Source: Trichoplusia ni
Lineage: Eukaryota; Arthropoda; Insecta; Lepidoptera; Noctuidae
NCBI RefSeq assembly: GCF_003590095.1
Contig: NC_039500.1
Location: 806,001 to 870,000, forward strand
Direction: 5' to 3'
DNA: 64,000 nt
Positions 33,926 to 46,200 of the stretch are shown piece by piece (position 1 is the first letter of the stretch; each line of letters opens with the position of its first letter). The position numbers were made by a program, and so were the translations under genes. The notes below the pieces were generated by a model. That model did not search any database, was not told where the DNA came from, and saw nothing but the letters and a program-made list of their open reading frames with translations.

Positions 33926-34045
33926 TCAACCGACTTCAAAATGTGAGGTGCTCACTGTTTGTAGGTATGTATATTTGTCCGCGATTATCTCGCGTTTGAC
34001 AAAAGCAATATGGATGAGGTTTTCAGAAAAGTATTTGTTTAAATA
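33926..34045 (+). repeat. Repeat M ('caaccgacttcaaa')
   Basis: It begins 'tcaaccgacttcaaaatgtg' and continues 'gtaggtatgtatatttgtcc' and 'gcgattatctcgcgtttgac', a recognisable widespread moth repeat. Single copy here. Confidence 0.55.
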
Positions 34046-34844
34046 AAGTAGTGGCTCAAGTTGTTTAAGTTTCCAGTAACTTTTTTTTCTCTTTTAAAAC
34101 CTAGTTTAATACCACCTAAGTTCGAAAAAAAAATTGTATGAACATTTACCAACAAAAATTCTTTCAAAATTCATGACGTATAATAAAGATTTAGTAGGTT
34201 GATCGTTAGAAAATATGTGGCTTATAATAATTTGGAGACGGGTAGACAAATTTAGCCATTTTCATATAATGTGTGTTTTTCACGCTTGAGAAGAATCTAA
34301 TATCACCTCATTTGTCAAAGCGTATGAAAGGTTTACGACGAAATTGCGAATTACTACTAAAGTATTAAATTTTACGTAACTTATTACTATAGGTCATTTG
34401 TCAAACTTAGATTGGGTCAGACTACCGTTACCTATAAATGCGTGGCGGTAATTTTTTTGTTCAATTTTAGGCTTCTGTTCTTGAAGGGTATATTGTGACC
34501 ACAGTACTCCGCTGTCGGTTTGTCACTAGGCTGTATCTCGTGGACGGTGATATTTAGTTATTTTCGCAGGATTGATTATTTTTTCCAATGTAATAACGTA
34601 CTAAACAACACAATATACAATGGTATGGAACCCGGTTTTCTTCGTGATTTCAATTCACTAAATAAATCACCGGCATTCGCGTCAAAATTTAAAATTAATG
34701 CAAAGACATTTAAATTTTGAACGGTTTATTTATAGTTTTCATTGAGAGAAAGGTGCCAGTGCTTTTTAAATTCATACTTTTTCTTGGAGAACTATTTAAA
34801 GTTTTGCTTTTGTTTTAAGTACGTTATGTATTTTTTATAATTTA
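34046..34844. other. Mostly unassigned; retroposon F scrap
   Basis: At 34505-34556 the minus strand keeps a piece of retroposon F ('cacgagatacagcctagtga'). Nothing else recognised. Confidence 0.45.
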
Positions 34845-35147
34845 CTAGCTGTTGCCCGCGACTTCGTCCCCGTGGGTAGAAGATATAAGTTATGATTTAT
34901 ACCTGCCCTGATTTTTTCACATTTTCCATTGTATCTTCGCTTCTATTAGTCGCAGCGTGATGGTTTATAGCCTAAAGCCTTCCTCGATGGTCTATTCAAC
35001 ACAAAAATAATTTTTCGATTTGGACCAGTATTTCCTGAGATTAGCGCGTTCAAACAAACAAACAAACTCTTCAGCTTTAAATATATATTTATATATAATA
35101 GCTATTTATATATTTATTATAGCTATTTATATATATAGAAATATAGA
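34845..35147 (-). mobile_element. Helitron-1, inverted, expanded 5' end
   Basis: CTAG at 34845-34848 follows A. Then comes the reversed terminus 'gctgttgcccgcgacttcgt' and the family body to 'aacaaactcttcagcttt' near 35080. Beyond that the expected short 5' end is replaced by about 60 bp of AT repeats containing 'atagctatttatatat' twice. This puts the TC end at either about 35139 or 35147. The body is well preserved. Confidence 0.85.
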
Positions 35148-35574
35148 TGAGTTACCTACTATCAAACACAAAATGCTTTTAATCTTTATTTACAAATACT
35201 AAGCTTAATTAACAAAGAATAAAGTTAGAACAAAAATATAAAGAAGAGTAAGAGAATAATTGATCTATACTTATAAGTTCTTTTACAAATAATATATCGG
35301 TAATAATAGATAGGCTTTGCCCGACTTGAGACCACTAGAAAGTTGGCAGTGAAGGAGAACGTGTCCTTGAGTGTCACACTGAGTGAATTGCCAAGTGAAG
35401 CATTAAGCAGAATTAAATCTATCTTGAAAGAAGTCAAGACGTTTAATTACACTTCAAAAATGGCGAGAGGAAAGTCGAAAAGTTACTTTTATTCGTGCTG
35501 AAGGATATATATAGATAATAAGTATGATAAATTGGTTTCACGTCATAAAGAAAATATGGTTACGCGGTTATCGC
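35148..35574. other. Unassigned stretch
   Basis: No feature recognised. Confidence 0.45.
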
Positions 35575-35912
35575 TCGTGGCCAAGCTATGACTGCACAAA
35601 TTGCTTGATAAGGGTAAGCTACGCTTGACACGGTCAATAGATGGATGTATATATAGGTCACAAAGAGTTAATTTGTGGGTCCCGTCGGTCATTCATACAT
35701 CTTTGACAACAGTTACATGTAGTCAGAAGCTAGAAAGTCTGACAACCAGTCTATGGGTAATCATTGCCTTGGTAACTGGGTTGATGAGTGCAGATAGGAA
35801 ATCGCTCCTTGTGAAACACTGGTACTTAGCAGGTAGACAAGGAGGTGGCTGCATCCAGTTAGACAAGAAGCTGTCTTCAACATAGTTGGGAAAAGGCTAG
35901 GATAATGATGTT
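35575..35912 (+). mobile_element. SINE-5S, full length, old
   Basis: The sense strand starts 'tcgtggccaagctatgactg'. It keeps 'ggtaagctacgcttgacacg' and 'gatggatgta' from the 5S-like head, then 'tgtgggtcccgtcggtcatt', 'gtctgacaaccagtcta' and 'aactgggttgatgag'. It ends 'gggaaaaggctaggataatg'. An extra 'ggtagacaaggaggtggctg' insertion occurs near 35838. It is followed 230 bp later by another copy in the same orientation. Confidence 0.8.
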
Positions 35913-36138
35913 TATCGTGACATAAGACCTCTTTGTATAACAACTCGGTTTTGCCGATCAACATCAGGGAAAATCCGCTTATAGGGAAAACAATAAGGAA
36001 AAGTTGCGTTAAAGGTATTCGTCATAATTAAAGAGGCAACTAGTTTTATCGGCACCTTGTAATTTGTTCTGGAATCTCCAATGCTACGTATATGTATTTC
36101 TACAGCACAAGATATATCGTGGTTAAAATACAACTGTA

Positions 36139-36429
36139 CAAGTTGATCGATCTTAGCTTAAGCTACGCTTGATACCGTCGGTCCGTGGATGGGTAACTAT
36201 TTATTGCATATGAAGTTAAATTGTGGATCCTGGCTGAAGGCTGTACATCTTTGATGTATGTATAACAGTCGATAGTTAGAAGCCAGAAAGTAAGTTATTA
36301 AGGTACTATCGTGTTTTCCATAGTAGCTGGGTTGAGGAGGCAGTCGCGTTTAGTAAACACTGGTATTTAGGTGCACCGGAGTAAACTGTAAGCCTGAGCC
36401 GACGGTGGAAAAAGTCTAGAATAATGATA
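36139..36429 (+). mobile_element. SINE-5S, drifted copy
   Basis: The head is clear: 'ttgatcgatcttagcttaag', 'ctacgcttgataccgtcgg' and 'tccgtggatgggtaact'. The 5S box C GGATGGGTGACC is here GGATGGGTAACT. The body is shortened and altered, closing 'ggaaaaagtctagaataatg'. Confidence 0.75.
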
Positions 36430-36811
36430 ACACAAAATTATTGATCTCAAATGTAAATAAAAAATACTAACTCTCATTGGCAATTTAGCGATAACAAATT
36501 CAATTTTGAAATCCAGATTTTCACTATTTTAGTTCACAACTTTCATTAATACAATAATTAAAAACTACATAATTTTCAATAACTCTGAAACAGACCTATA
36601 ACAATAAATTTACTATTTAATCCAGTTTTATTAATTTTAATCTGGGTTTATGTCATCAATACTAAAACCACGAGCCGACTATGTCTAGACGCATTAAAAG
36701 TAAAATTGCTGTCACTGACTTTTGACTGACTTTTGTGACGTTCAGAACTCTATGTTTATTGAACTCGTTAAGTAATTTTAATTGTGATTAAATAATTATA
36801 ACCAATATTTT
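36430..36811. other. Unassigned AT-rich stretch
   Basis: No feature recognised. Confidence 0.45.
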
Positions 36812-36905
36812 TATACTAACAATCGTGAGACTGATTCATTATTAAATGATGCAACGGTTTACTCAGGAGTGTTTATTGGGGTTGCCCGACTAGTTTCAGA
36901 CTAAA
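36812..36905 (+). repeat. Repeat L, copy 2
   Basis: Partner of 8756-8850; 'gatgcaacggtttactcagg' and 'ttgcccgactagtttcaga' are shared. Confidence 0.7.
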
Positions 36906-37002
36906 TTAGAGTCCTAATTATGAGCGAAATCCCATCTTCTCTCTACTCTTGGAGATAAACTCCTGTTGTTGTACGAGGAGACTCAGCTTTGTACTGTCTA
37001 TC

Positions 37003-37105
37003 TATTTATTTTATTTATACTTCATGTACATTAACAAAGTACAGTGACGGACTTAATGAGTAGGTATTCTCTACTTGGTAACCAAAAGGTGATGCAGAGA
37101 TATCA
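37003..37105 (-). mobile_element. LINE 3' end, inverted
   Basis: The minus strand reads 'ggttaccaagtagagaatac', 'ctactcattaagtccgtcac' and ends in an AAATA-rich tail, matching 9296-9402. It is 5'-truncated. Confidence 0.6.
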
Positions 37106-37470
37106 AAAAATGAACACAAAATATTGTATAACGGAAATACCTTTTGATCCTGTAAAAGGAAGATCAAATAATAAACCTGATCCTTTTGTATAAAAAAATA
37201 TCAAGTTTCAGATGTTTCACAACAATACAAAAGAGGTTGAACTCTTTGTATCGAAAGTTTTAAACATTCTGGCCGTGACGGTTCTGAGGATATCCAACGA
37301 TTCTCAAAGATTATAGCACGTAGTACAGTTGAAGGAAGAAAACTATTTTCTATTCATAAAACTTCCAAGGGGCTTTTGAAGTAAGAGTGTAAGTGTAAGC
37401 GAGAAGGCGCTATATGAACTGTAGCGCGCTGTTCCGCTTCCACAGCCGCTCCCAGCAGCAGCAGGTCCCA
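37106..37470. other. Unassigned; junction with SINE-5S
   Basis: The part at 37375-37470 ('aagcgagaaggcgctatatg', 'gcttccacagccgctcccag') recalls 38410-38445 inverted, suggesting another decayed repeat at the 5' side of the following SINE. Confidence 0.35.
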
Positions 37471-37723
37471 GATCCGTGTTTCGGAAGGCACGTTAAATTG
37501 TGGGTCCCGTCTGTTATTCATAGTATATATCCTTGACAGTCATTACGTGTAGTCAGAAACTAGAAAGTCTGACAACTAGTCTAACCAAGGGTTATCATGT
37601 TGCCAGGTAACAGGGTTGAGGAGGTCAGATAGGCACTCGCTCCTTGTAAAACACTGTACTAAGCTGAATCCGGTTAGACTGGAAGCCGACCCCGACATAG
37701 TTGGGAAAAGGCTAGGACGATGA
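37471..37723 (+). mobile_element. SINE-5S lacking the 5S head
   Basis: It begins 'gatccgtgtttcggaaggca', essentially the same point at which the copy at 15254-15507 is cut. It carries the rest of the body to 'gggaaaaggctaggacgatg'. No convincing target duplication is seen; an 'agcaggt' heptamer occurs near both ends. Confidence 0.8.
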
Positions 37724-38388
37724 AAGTAGCAGGTTTCAGATATTGTGTGTGTCTCAGTCTGTCTCCGAAAACGTTATTTGTATAATTAAAACAATTTAAG
37801 TAGAAGCCATTTGACCTAAAAGTAAATGTCTGCCTTTAGCAATAAGTGGATTAAGTAATTGTAGTTGTAATAGAATTTTATAGTTATGTTACGTCGTTTG
37901 AAGTAGTGTTGGTTTTTTCTACAAATGCCTACTTTATTTTTACCAGAAGTTGGTAAGGAACGAATTTGAGTTCATTCTAGAATTCAGGCTCAAAAAAGGG
38001 ACCAAGATGTTTAGAAAAAAATAAGTCCGGGTGGATTTTTTTACCTTAAATGACATCTTCAGCCCTGATTCCTGTTGCTTGGGATCAAATAATTAAGAGG
38101 TGTTTCTGTTACAATGGCAAAATAATAAAATAACTTCTTATTTATGACGTATAGCGTTCAGAATTAGCTTCTCGAGGTCTTCCAAGTAAAGATAAAATTC
38201 GAAATCCCGGAACAAGATTGAAGAGTTAAAAAATAATGTATTAATAAAGTCATTACATCCTTTCGCATGTGCAGTCGAGAGGGTTATTTGATTTTAAATA
38301 AATATTCCTATAACGTACAGGTTTTATGAGCTCACTTTATGGGGAACTGATACGAAATCGAATTTAATAATGTATTAAGGGGGATGTG
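37724..38388. other. Unassigned stretch
   Basis: No feature recognised. Confidence 0.45.
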
Positions 38389-38513
38389 GAAGCCTACCTT
38401 CTTTTAAAACAAGTATGGTGGGGTTGTGGAAGCGAGAGAGCGCTTTTGAAGTCGTAGAGTGGTCTCGCTCAGATGGATCCAAAGGCTCACTTTGAGAGGT
38501 AGTGGTAGGCTTC
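38389..38513. repeat. Possible MITE with 10-bp inverted ends
   Basis: Ends gaagcctacc (38389-38398) and ggtaggcttc (38504-38513) are perfect inverted repeats around a 105-bp core containing 'gtggaagcgagagagcgct'. Confidence 0.4.
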
Positions 38514-39266
38514 TTCTGACTTATGAAGATACGAAGCCTGAAAAAAGTTGTATATTTTTACATAATTTTAGGACGTAATTGTCAAAACTTGAGGGCTAAA
38601 TAGGTAGGCACTGAATTACACATGTGCCGTTTTAAGAAGCTACGAAAATCTTATTTATAAATTTTTGAGCAAAATTTAGGTTTTATTTTTCAGCTATGTC
38701 TAGGTGGCGACTAATTGCTTCAGGATAAATTTGTTTTCATGTTTTTTCATATGGTCAAAAGTAATGAATATCTGTAAAACCATTGCAATTAAGTAATAAC
38801 CTATCGTTGTGATTGTATCGAACATTTATATTTGTATATTTATCGTCAAAAATTGAATATTGACTCGCGTTTATTGGAAAACACCAGAAAACCTACCCCT
38901 GCAGTTATGAAAGTATGAAAGCAAGCTAGTGGTCGTAAAGTAGCATCTTTCTGCCACAAGTGCAATAATATTATTTCTGAAATAACTGTAGATACCCTTT
39001 AAATCGATAACAAATTCACAAGGCCGGTAATAAAGTTAATAAACCCGTCTTCTATTTATAAATATTCTAGTGTACACTGATCTCAAGCGACTGAAAGCTA
39101 CTACCTACCGGTCAATATAGAAAAATAGACCATTGACCTTAAAAAGAAATAGGTACTACGCCCACTACACGAGATGTTGGGATCATGCAATATGTAACAA
39201 ATTAAGCTGCCTAATGCGAGTAATGAGTTCGGAACGGGTCTTAGAGTGAATGTAAACAGAATAAAA
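38514..39266. other. Unassigned stretch
   Basis: No feature recognised. Confidence 0.45.
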
Positions 39267-39598
39267 ACTGGTCAAGTGCGAGACGGACACGTAAAAATAG
39301 GCTAAACAAATTGGCTGGGTGGTATATCAATTTGTGGGCCCTTAGATTTATTTGTCACTGATCAACCAATTTGTAATTGTTACGACGTTACAAGATCAAG
39401 GTTAATCAACGCTTAACCTTGGTCTTTATTTTTAGTTCTACTTGCTTTACCAGTAACAGAAATACATCATCTGTGACTATTTCAACGGTCGAAAAGATAC
39501 ATCCCGTTTGACGGGTGGACAGACAAACAAATAGAAAGACAGCAGAGCCTCAGTAATAGGATTTTGTTCCCAACCTTTGGCTACGGAATCCTAAAAAA
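39267..39598 (+). mobile_element. Retroposon F, full length
   Basis: From 'actggtcaagtgcgagacgg' through 'cagtaacagaaatacatcat', 'ctgtgactatttcaacggtc' and 'gacgggtggacagacaaac' to the end 'ctacggaatcctaaaaaa'. It is the most complete copy in the window. The centre (about 39310-39450) is unlike 4990-5320. Confidence 0.78.
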
Positions 39599-41699
39599 GG
39601 GGATCCATTACTAAAGCACTCGTTATTTTATCGAATGCCATCGCGTTTAGTTTTTAGGTCATTGAACGTGAAGTGCTCTTAACTGTATTGTTATTGGACC
39701 TATACTTGAATGTTTTTCTATCGTATTTTTCTCTAACGATGTCTCTAATGGGACCCCTACTTACATTACCGTGACATATATGATGTTTTTTTATATCGAA
39801 GTAATAGTAACAAATAGTTTTTTTCCTTTTAGAATTTTCGCTTCTAATATATTGAGTTCGATTCACGAAAATAACTAGGCTAATTTATGGGTCTTAGTAC
39901 ACTGTCAACTAAGTTCCTTTTGGAAGTTTCAATATACGTATTTTTTAAGAACGAATTAGTTTTTTTTATGACATAAATTTCAGCTTATTAATATTTTTTA
40001 TAGATAATAAGCTCTTTTAGAGTGAAAACCCACACGGGTCTTGGTTTTTTTTATATTTAATTTAGTCAGGTGTGTTTAAACTTTTGGTAAGATGTACTTC
40101 GCCAAATGCCGGAGAGTGAAAAAAACTTCATTTATAAAATACTATATACAAGAGAATACATTTAAAATACAAGTGAGTCGTGTTTTTTACTGGTTGTCTT
40201 TCTATTGTTAATAGCTTTTTTGTTTTGTTTCAGGTATGATTAACATGACTGTGCACGTTTCAGAATAATTACCTCTGCCATCTTATATCTGTGCAATCAT
40301 TAAGTAAATACCTAAATCTGTCGAGCATACTAGACATCGGAACTGTATTGTTTGTTCTGTATGCTTGCATTTTTTAAAAACCTATATTGTCCCCTGTATA
40401 TGTTCTAGTTTTCTGCTGCATGCACTGCGGGCGATATTAAGTGTCCACTTATATTTCCATCTTTTAAAAAAAGGACGAATAACAAATACACGAAATAAAA
40501 ATGAAAAGAAACCTCTTGTGTATGAAATTGTTGCAATATTTCTTAGATAATGTCATAACATTGTCCCACTCTATTAATTTTTATTACGCTCACGATGGGT
40601 AAGGATACAATATATTTTATGATAATATATTTAATGGAAAAACCTGCTTTTTTTGGTAGAAAACCTATTTGAGCATTACCACTATGGTTATGCAGGTTAG
40701 GAGGCAGTCAGGCTATCCGTCGCCAATCCCTTCAGACGCACAGGAACCTTCTGCGATGCTTGAAAGTCTATAATGATGTAGTTTTTTGATGTAGCGAAGA
40801 TTTTTTGCCTGGTAGTTGGTTGGCCAAACTGATTCTTTAAGTTATAGACAGTGGAAGTCTTTATACTAGTGGAATATTTATTTATAAATTTGAACTTTCA
40901 CCTTCAATTGCGGAACATAAGCCAGACTTTTTGCCGCGAGGCATTATCTACCAGTCAACCTTTGGGCCTAATGGAGAAGCAGCAGGAATAGGTACAAAAG
41001 CACAATACGAAACTATGTAACATATGTTAATAGTAAAAATAGCAATTACATACACATATTATATGTACTCAATGTTTGTTACTATGATTATAATAACAAA
41101 CAAACAAATCCACTTTACTAGACCGTGAGAGGAGTAAACTGTGAATTACAATTTCAAAAAAATAGTTAATGATCTGGTAGTCTAGGTAAACAGGTACACT
41201 GATAGACAGCTATTGTCCGTCAAGGCTGTATATTCGAGATAAAACGCTAACTGATACTTAAATACTTGTTAAACATTCTCAGTATGTAGTATTGTCTAAT
41301 ATGTTATCTAGAATGAAAGTAAAATTAGCAATGGTCTACTTAAAGAACTATTTGCAAAATAGTTTCATCGTGGACATTTTTCTAGAAAAAACGAATTATA
41401 TATTTAAATTCTGTTACTTTTTCTATTTTTTATGTAAAATTATAAAAACTGTGTAGTTTGAACCAAAAAGTTTTGATGGATGTAGGTAATTTATGCTAAT
41501 AATTTTATGGACTCACTTAAAACGGCATATTATTATATTAACCCTTTATATGGTTTTTTCTTCCGGTAGACCTTGCTATAAAATTAAGAGGTTTTGGCTG
41601 TTGAACCACAGAGTGTGTCGTAAAAAAAGGTTTTATTTCAAACTTATTTTCTGTTTAATTTTTAAGGGTTCTTAGTGAGCCTTTGTTGAGTGTCATTTT
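39599..41699. other. Unassigned 2.1-kb AT-rich stretch
   Basis: No gene or repeat family recognised. Frames at 39654-39866 (-) and 40365-40550 (+) are not protein-like to me. Confidence 0.45.
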
Positions 41700-41795
41700 T
41701 GTTTATACTGGTGTAACGTATCGTAACCACGGCCGGTATAACCTGGTCGAAACGTCGGTAAAAAAAATCGCGTGAATCCCCGTATTCTTTTATAT
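41700..41795 (-). repeat. Repeat K fragment, inverted
   Basis: It contains 'ctggtcgaaacgtcggtaaa' and 'aaatcgcgtgaatccccgta'. The adjoining Helitron-1 inserted just beside it. Confidence 0.5.
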
Positions 41796-41800
41796 TAATA

Positions 41801-42058
41801 CTAGCTGTTGCCCGCGACTTCGTCCCCGTGGGTAGAATATATAAGTTATGATTTATACCGGCCATGTTTTTTTCCACATTTTCCTAAGTATCTTCGCTCC
41901 TATTAGTCGCAGCGTGATGGTTTATAGCCTAAAGCCTTCTTCGATAAATGGTCTATTCAACACAAAAAGAATTTTTCAATTCGGACCAGTAGTTTCTGTG
42001 ATTAGCGCGTTCAAACAAACAAACTCAGTTTTATCTATTAGTAAGTATAGAGTATAGA
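41801..42058 (-). mobile_element. Helitron-1, inverted
   Basis: CTAG at 41801-41804 follows A. The reversed 5' end is GA at 42057-42058 followed by T. The 5' terminus reads TCTATACTCTATACT on the minus strand, as in the copy at 62427. Body blocks 'gactaataggagcgaagata' and 'gttcaaacaaacaaactcag' (plus-strand order reversed) are clear. Confidence 0.88.
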
Positions 42059-45000
42059 TATAATTATGCAACGCGAAAGTTTAATATAAGTGTGGTGTAA
42101 CGTGTGGTGAAGAGAAAGGAGGAGGCCTCTGCCTCAAAAATTTGAGTCACTAATTATTGCAAATTTACTTGGTGTCTTCTTGTACAGTGCTACAGGACAC
42201 CAAGGACAGGTTTCCTTGCCCTATATCTGGTTAAACTATTAATTAAATTTATTAATTTATTAAGTTATCATTCATAGATACTTTATAATCTTATACATTG
42301 TGTCGATATGCTTATGCAAAAAATGCATTAAAAACACATGAAATGTGAAAAAAATCACCCCGATTTACACATATAATAAAAAATGCATTTTGCTGACAGG
42401 TTTATGAAGAGCAAAACATGCAGGCTTTGGCAACGCACTTGAGTTTTTGGACCCTCTCCAACAGTCGTAAAGTTACGGGTCCGCGAGAGGTCCGTTTGAG
42501 GAATATAAACAGAAAGAGATAAAATTCATATTTCATAATTTGTACCAGATGTTTTTTGGATTAATATCAAAGTAAAGAAAGACAAATTGTGTCTAAATAA
42601 TGGAGAAATTGACACTGTTATTTTTGTTCACGTTAAATTAAAAACTAAAGATGGTGAATTAATTCAAAGTTCAAATTCAAGAAATTTATAATTTGTTTCA
42701 CCTTTAAAAGCTAGCTGATATCTGGAGACTGGTACTTAGCTTGAATTACATGTAAGCATTTCCTTTTGCCTTAAAACTAAAAAAAAAATAACCACTCACT
42801 GCACTTCATAAAAAGCCATTGAAAATTCCAATGTCAGAAAAACAAACTTCAATTTAAAACTATCTGAATTATTTCCTTAAAATTAAGACTGAAACTGAAA
42901 TTGGGACAGGCCCGAACGTCATGTCCCAAACAGCTTTATTGCAACTAAGCCGTTTGTTTCACTCGCAAGCTCCTTACCAGCTGAAAAACAATACACAGAA
43001 AACAGAAACAGACTGAAATATGCTTTTTGTTAAGAGATGGATTAAAGAATCAGACTTTTAAATATTACATACATACGGATAGAGAGGCTTCAAAGCAAAT
43101 CAACCAAACATTCATTTATAAAATACTGTCCTAAGTGACTTTACCGCGAGGAAGAAGTTGCGGAAGCAACTAGTTTATTATATTAAAGAGACATTTTTTA
43201 TCATTTTAAGGCAGGTACTTAAGTTAAGTAAAAGACTTGCTGTTGTTGGAAAGAAATGCAGCTCTACACAACTCTACAAATATTGTTGTTTGATTTTTAA
43301 TCAAAATCATTCTGTTTATGTATGTACGGCAAGTGATCATTATGTTTTATACCTTCTTTTCATGTAATAGACATTATTTATAGCTTGTAGAAGAATAAAC
43401 TAAAATGTTGACTATCGCTTAAACGAATTTTTAAAACAGAGCTTTGCCAAAAGTCTTAAAAATCTTTGTCCTCTCTGATATAGTCGCCATAAACTGGCAA
43501 CATTGAAAGCAAAGAGTTCGTTTTAGGGTTAAACCAGACTAAGGAGAGCGTAGATCAGGAAACATTCTAAAGTTACAGGAAAATAAGCTTTAATAGCCTA
43601 GAAATAGAACGTTAAATTGTTAGCTATTGGTTAGGTATGATAGGATTTATCATACTTTCAATATAATTGTATTTTAAGACTTGTGCAAGTACAAATAAGC
43701 TTCCTATTTGAATGAATTTATTTAAATCAGTGCATAAAATCTAGTATTTAGTTTAAAATCGGAAATGATTTTTCTTAAAAAAAAAACTGTTCGTTCTCAA
43801 ATCACGCGCTTCGTCAAAAAAAGTGACAGCATTTTTTTTTTTCGGTCTATTGTTCCAATAAGTACCATGGTTTTCTCGAACACAGTTGTAAAGCAAAACA
43901 ATATCTAAAATATGATAAGGCATTGCCAAAATACGTTGTTCTTTTATTACATATATAGTTAAGTTTTTGAAGAATACGTCACTAACAACTCAAGTAGGTT
44001 TTGGTGGTGGCAGGTACTGTATATAAAAATAACTATAAATATATGATACGGCACAGCCTAATGCTTTAAAAACGTCTTTTTGTTTTTTTCTTCTAATGCC
44101 TTTTCCCGAGAAAACGATGTTTACTTCCGAAACCCTGTAATCAACTCAAACGATTGTATTAAAAATAATGTGGTGTTAAATGAAATTGAATTTCCTTTGT
44201 GGCTTTTAATACACAGAATAACAGGATCTATTGAATAATTTAACAGATTGTCTGATCCTGACAATGGATTTCGTCGATCCCGGAATTTATTTTAGACAAT
44301 ACCTACGATGATTATTGGAATAAAAAAAAGCTTTTGTGAAGTCAACGTTCGGCCCCGCGAGCGATTTTGGTTAAAATATTCGAAATTAGAGATGGAATCT
44401 TTATTTTTTTATTACGAAATTTCGGATGATTGGATTGTGGTCACGCTTATTTCTTTAAAAAGAATATTAAATCTTTAACGAGTGGTTTTTTTTTGTTCTT
44501 GACAATGCGGTTCTTTCTTTTTTTGTTTTGATTATTTTTGTCTCTATTTTGGAAATAGTGTTTCTTTTTAGTTTCTTAATTCAGCGGAATTTCAAGAATT
44601 ATAATGAACAATGGCGTCCTAAAAATATGGTCTAAGCAAAATTTGTCTGTATTTTTTATGTTACAATCATTTTGCTATCGTGTAAAATCTTGGCACAGCA
44701 CTGCATATTCTTGTTTTCCGCAACAAACTTGTATTTCACTTATTTAACAGATGCGGGACCCTGTCCAATTCTCATTCAGACGTTTTATCGGCACTTTAAC
44801 AGCTTAAACCCATTTGTCTTATACATCCATTGTAACAATTAAACATTTATCGAATTCATTCACAAATGGTTCGAAGCAATAAATTCTGATTCGTGACAAA
44901 ATTCTTTAAATATGATATAAAAAATATTGGGCCCTTTCATTTAAGGTTGCCCTTTTTGAACGACTCTACTTAAACTTGCTGATTTAAAGTCCCGCTACTA

Positions 45001-46040
45001 ATAGAGACGACTTTTTTCTTTGCGTTCTTTAACATCTAATTGTTTGTTTATAAGTGTGTTAACTAAAAGATTTTTTTCCCCTAGATTTGCATTACAAACA
45101 TGTACTTAGAGGAAATAAAACAAAGTAATCAAACTCTTTAAGTATTATGGAAAAATCCCTTCACGATCAAGTAAGATATTCTTAAAAAATACAATTTCCA
45201 TTCTGCAGAAAAAGTTCTAGACACGTCCAGAATGTATTCATTTTGATGTACCCATTTGAAAGTCCGAAATGTATTTTTGTTCGACTTTTCGACAGCCCTA
45301 GTTTGTATCCATTCACGCTCTGTTGATTCGAAAACTTTATTTCTAGGACTAGGCAAGCGGCAGTGTAGCAAAATATATAGATATTCTTTATAAAAATATA
45401 GCTAAAACAGATTTTATTATGGCACTATAGTAGGCTTCCAAACTCTCCCAAAAGCGTCTCAAATGACACCGGAGTATGACAGTAGGGCAGATCTTAAGAA
45501 AGTCCCTTTTTCAGAATAAACAACCCAGGTTAAATTAGCTTGGAGCAGAAAAGACGAAAGATCCGAACCCATTTAATCAGATAAGGGTAGGGTGAAGAAG
45601 AAGACTACAAAAGGTTTCACTATAAGATACATCCAAATTTCTGTTTTAGTGCTTAAAAAGATATTGATGCATCCTTTCATTTAAAGCAAACATGATGATG
45701 AGGTACTAAAAAAATCTTATTATTTTCCTATGTTTTCCTATATTACCCAATTCTGAATGAAAATCAAAGACACGTATCTGGAAAATTCGCGTTCTTAAAA
45801 CTCCTATTCTAAATCGAATTCCTTTTCTTTATCACCAGTTTTAAAAGAAAACACTTCAATTTCAAGCATTACCGCAAAATAAAAAATAAAAACTGACAAA
45901 AACAAATCCTAAGAAGTCATTGCTTTTTTTAGATCTCAGTATTTTTAACCTAACATCAAAGCAATTCTACCGCCTAGTCTTCAGGCATCCCTAGTGCACA
46001 ATCACGGTTGGTTGACTAGAAATCCTTAGTTATAGGGATT
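42059..46040. other. Unassigned 4-kb stretch
   Basis: At 43143-43172 a Helitron-like end may survive ('ccgcgaggaagaagttgcgg' then 'aagcaaCTAGT'), but its 5' partner is not found. The GC-richer bit at 42900-42975 is unique. Several T-rich runs occur near 44470-44530. No gene was recognised; the 77-codon minus frame at 45138-45371 shows no domain. Confidence 0.4.
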
Positions 46041-46200
46041 TGCTCGCCTCTCGCCTTTCGCCGCTAGTGATCCATGAAAATCGTCTAAATGGAATTTTCG
46101 CCGATACACGCCATGTTTCGGCCCGTTTCATTAAGTGGACCACCAAATTGGCTAACGACTAGCTCTAATGATAACTGATCGATTCTGTTACGTCAACACT
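46041..46200. promoter_or_regulatory. Candidate conserved non-coding island
   Basis: A unique, CpG-containing stretch ('cgcctttcgccgctagtgat', 'gccgatacacgccatgtttc') without stops-versus-frame pattern of a gene. It is set off from the AT-rich surroundings. Speculative. Confidence 0.2.

Noticed and set aside
35601..35885. 94-codon plus-strand frame
   Set aside because: It lies entirely within a SINE-5S copy.
43143..43172. Another Helitron 3' end
   Set aside because: A CTAGT end with a weak stem is present, but no 5' end or family body was found upstream; kept only as a remark.
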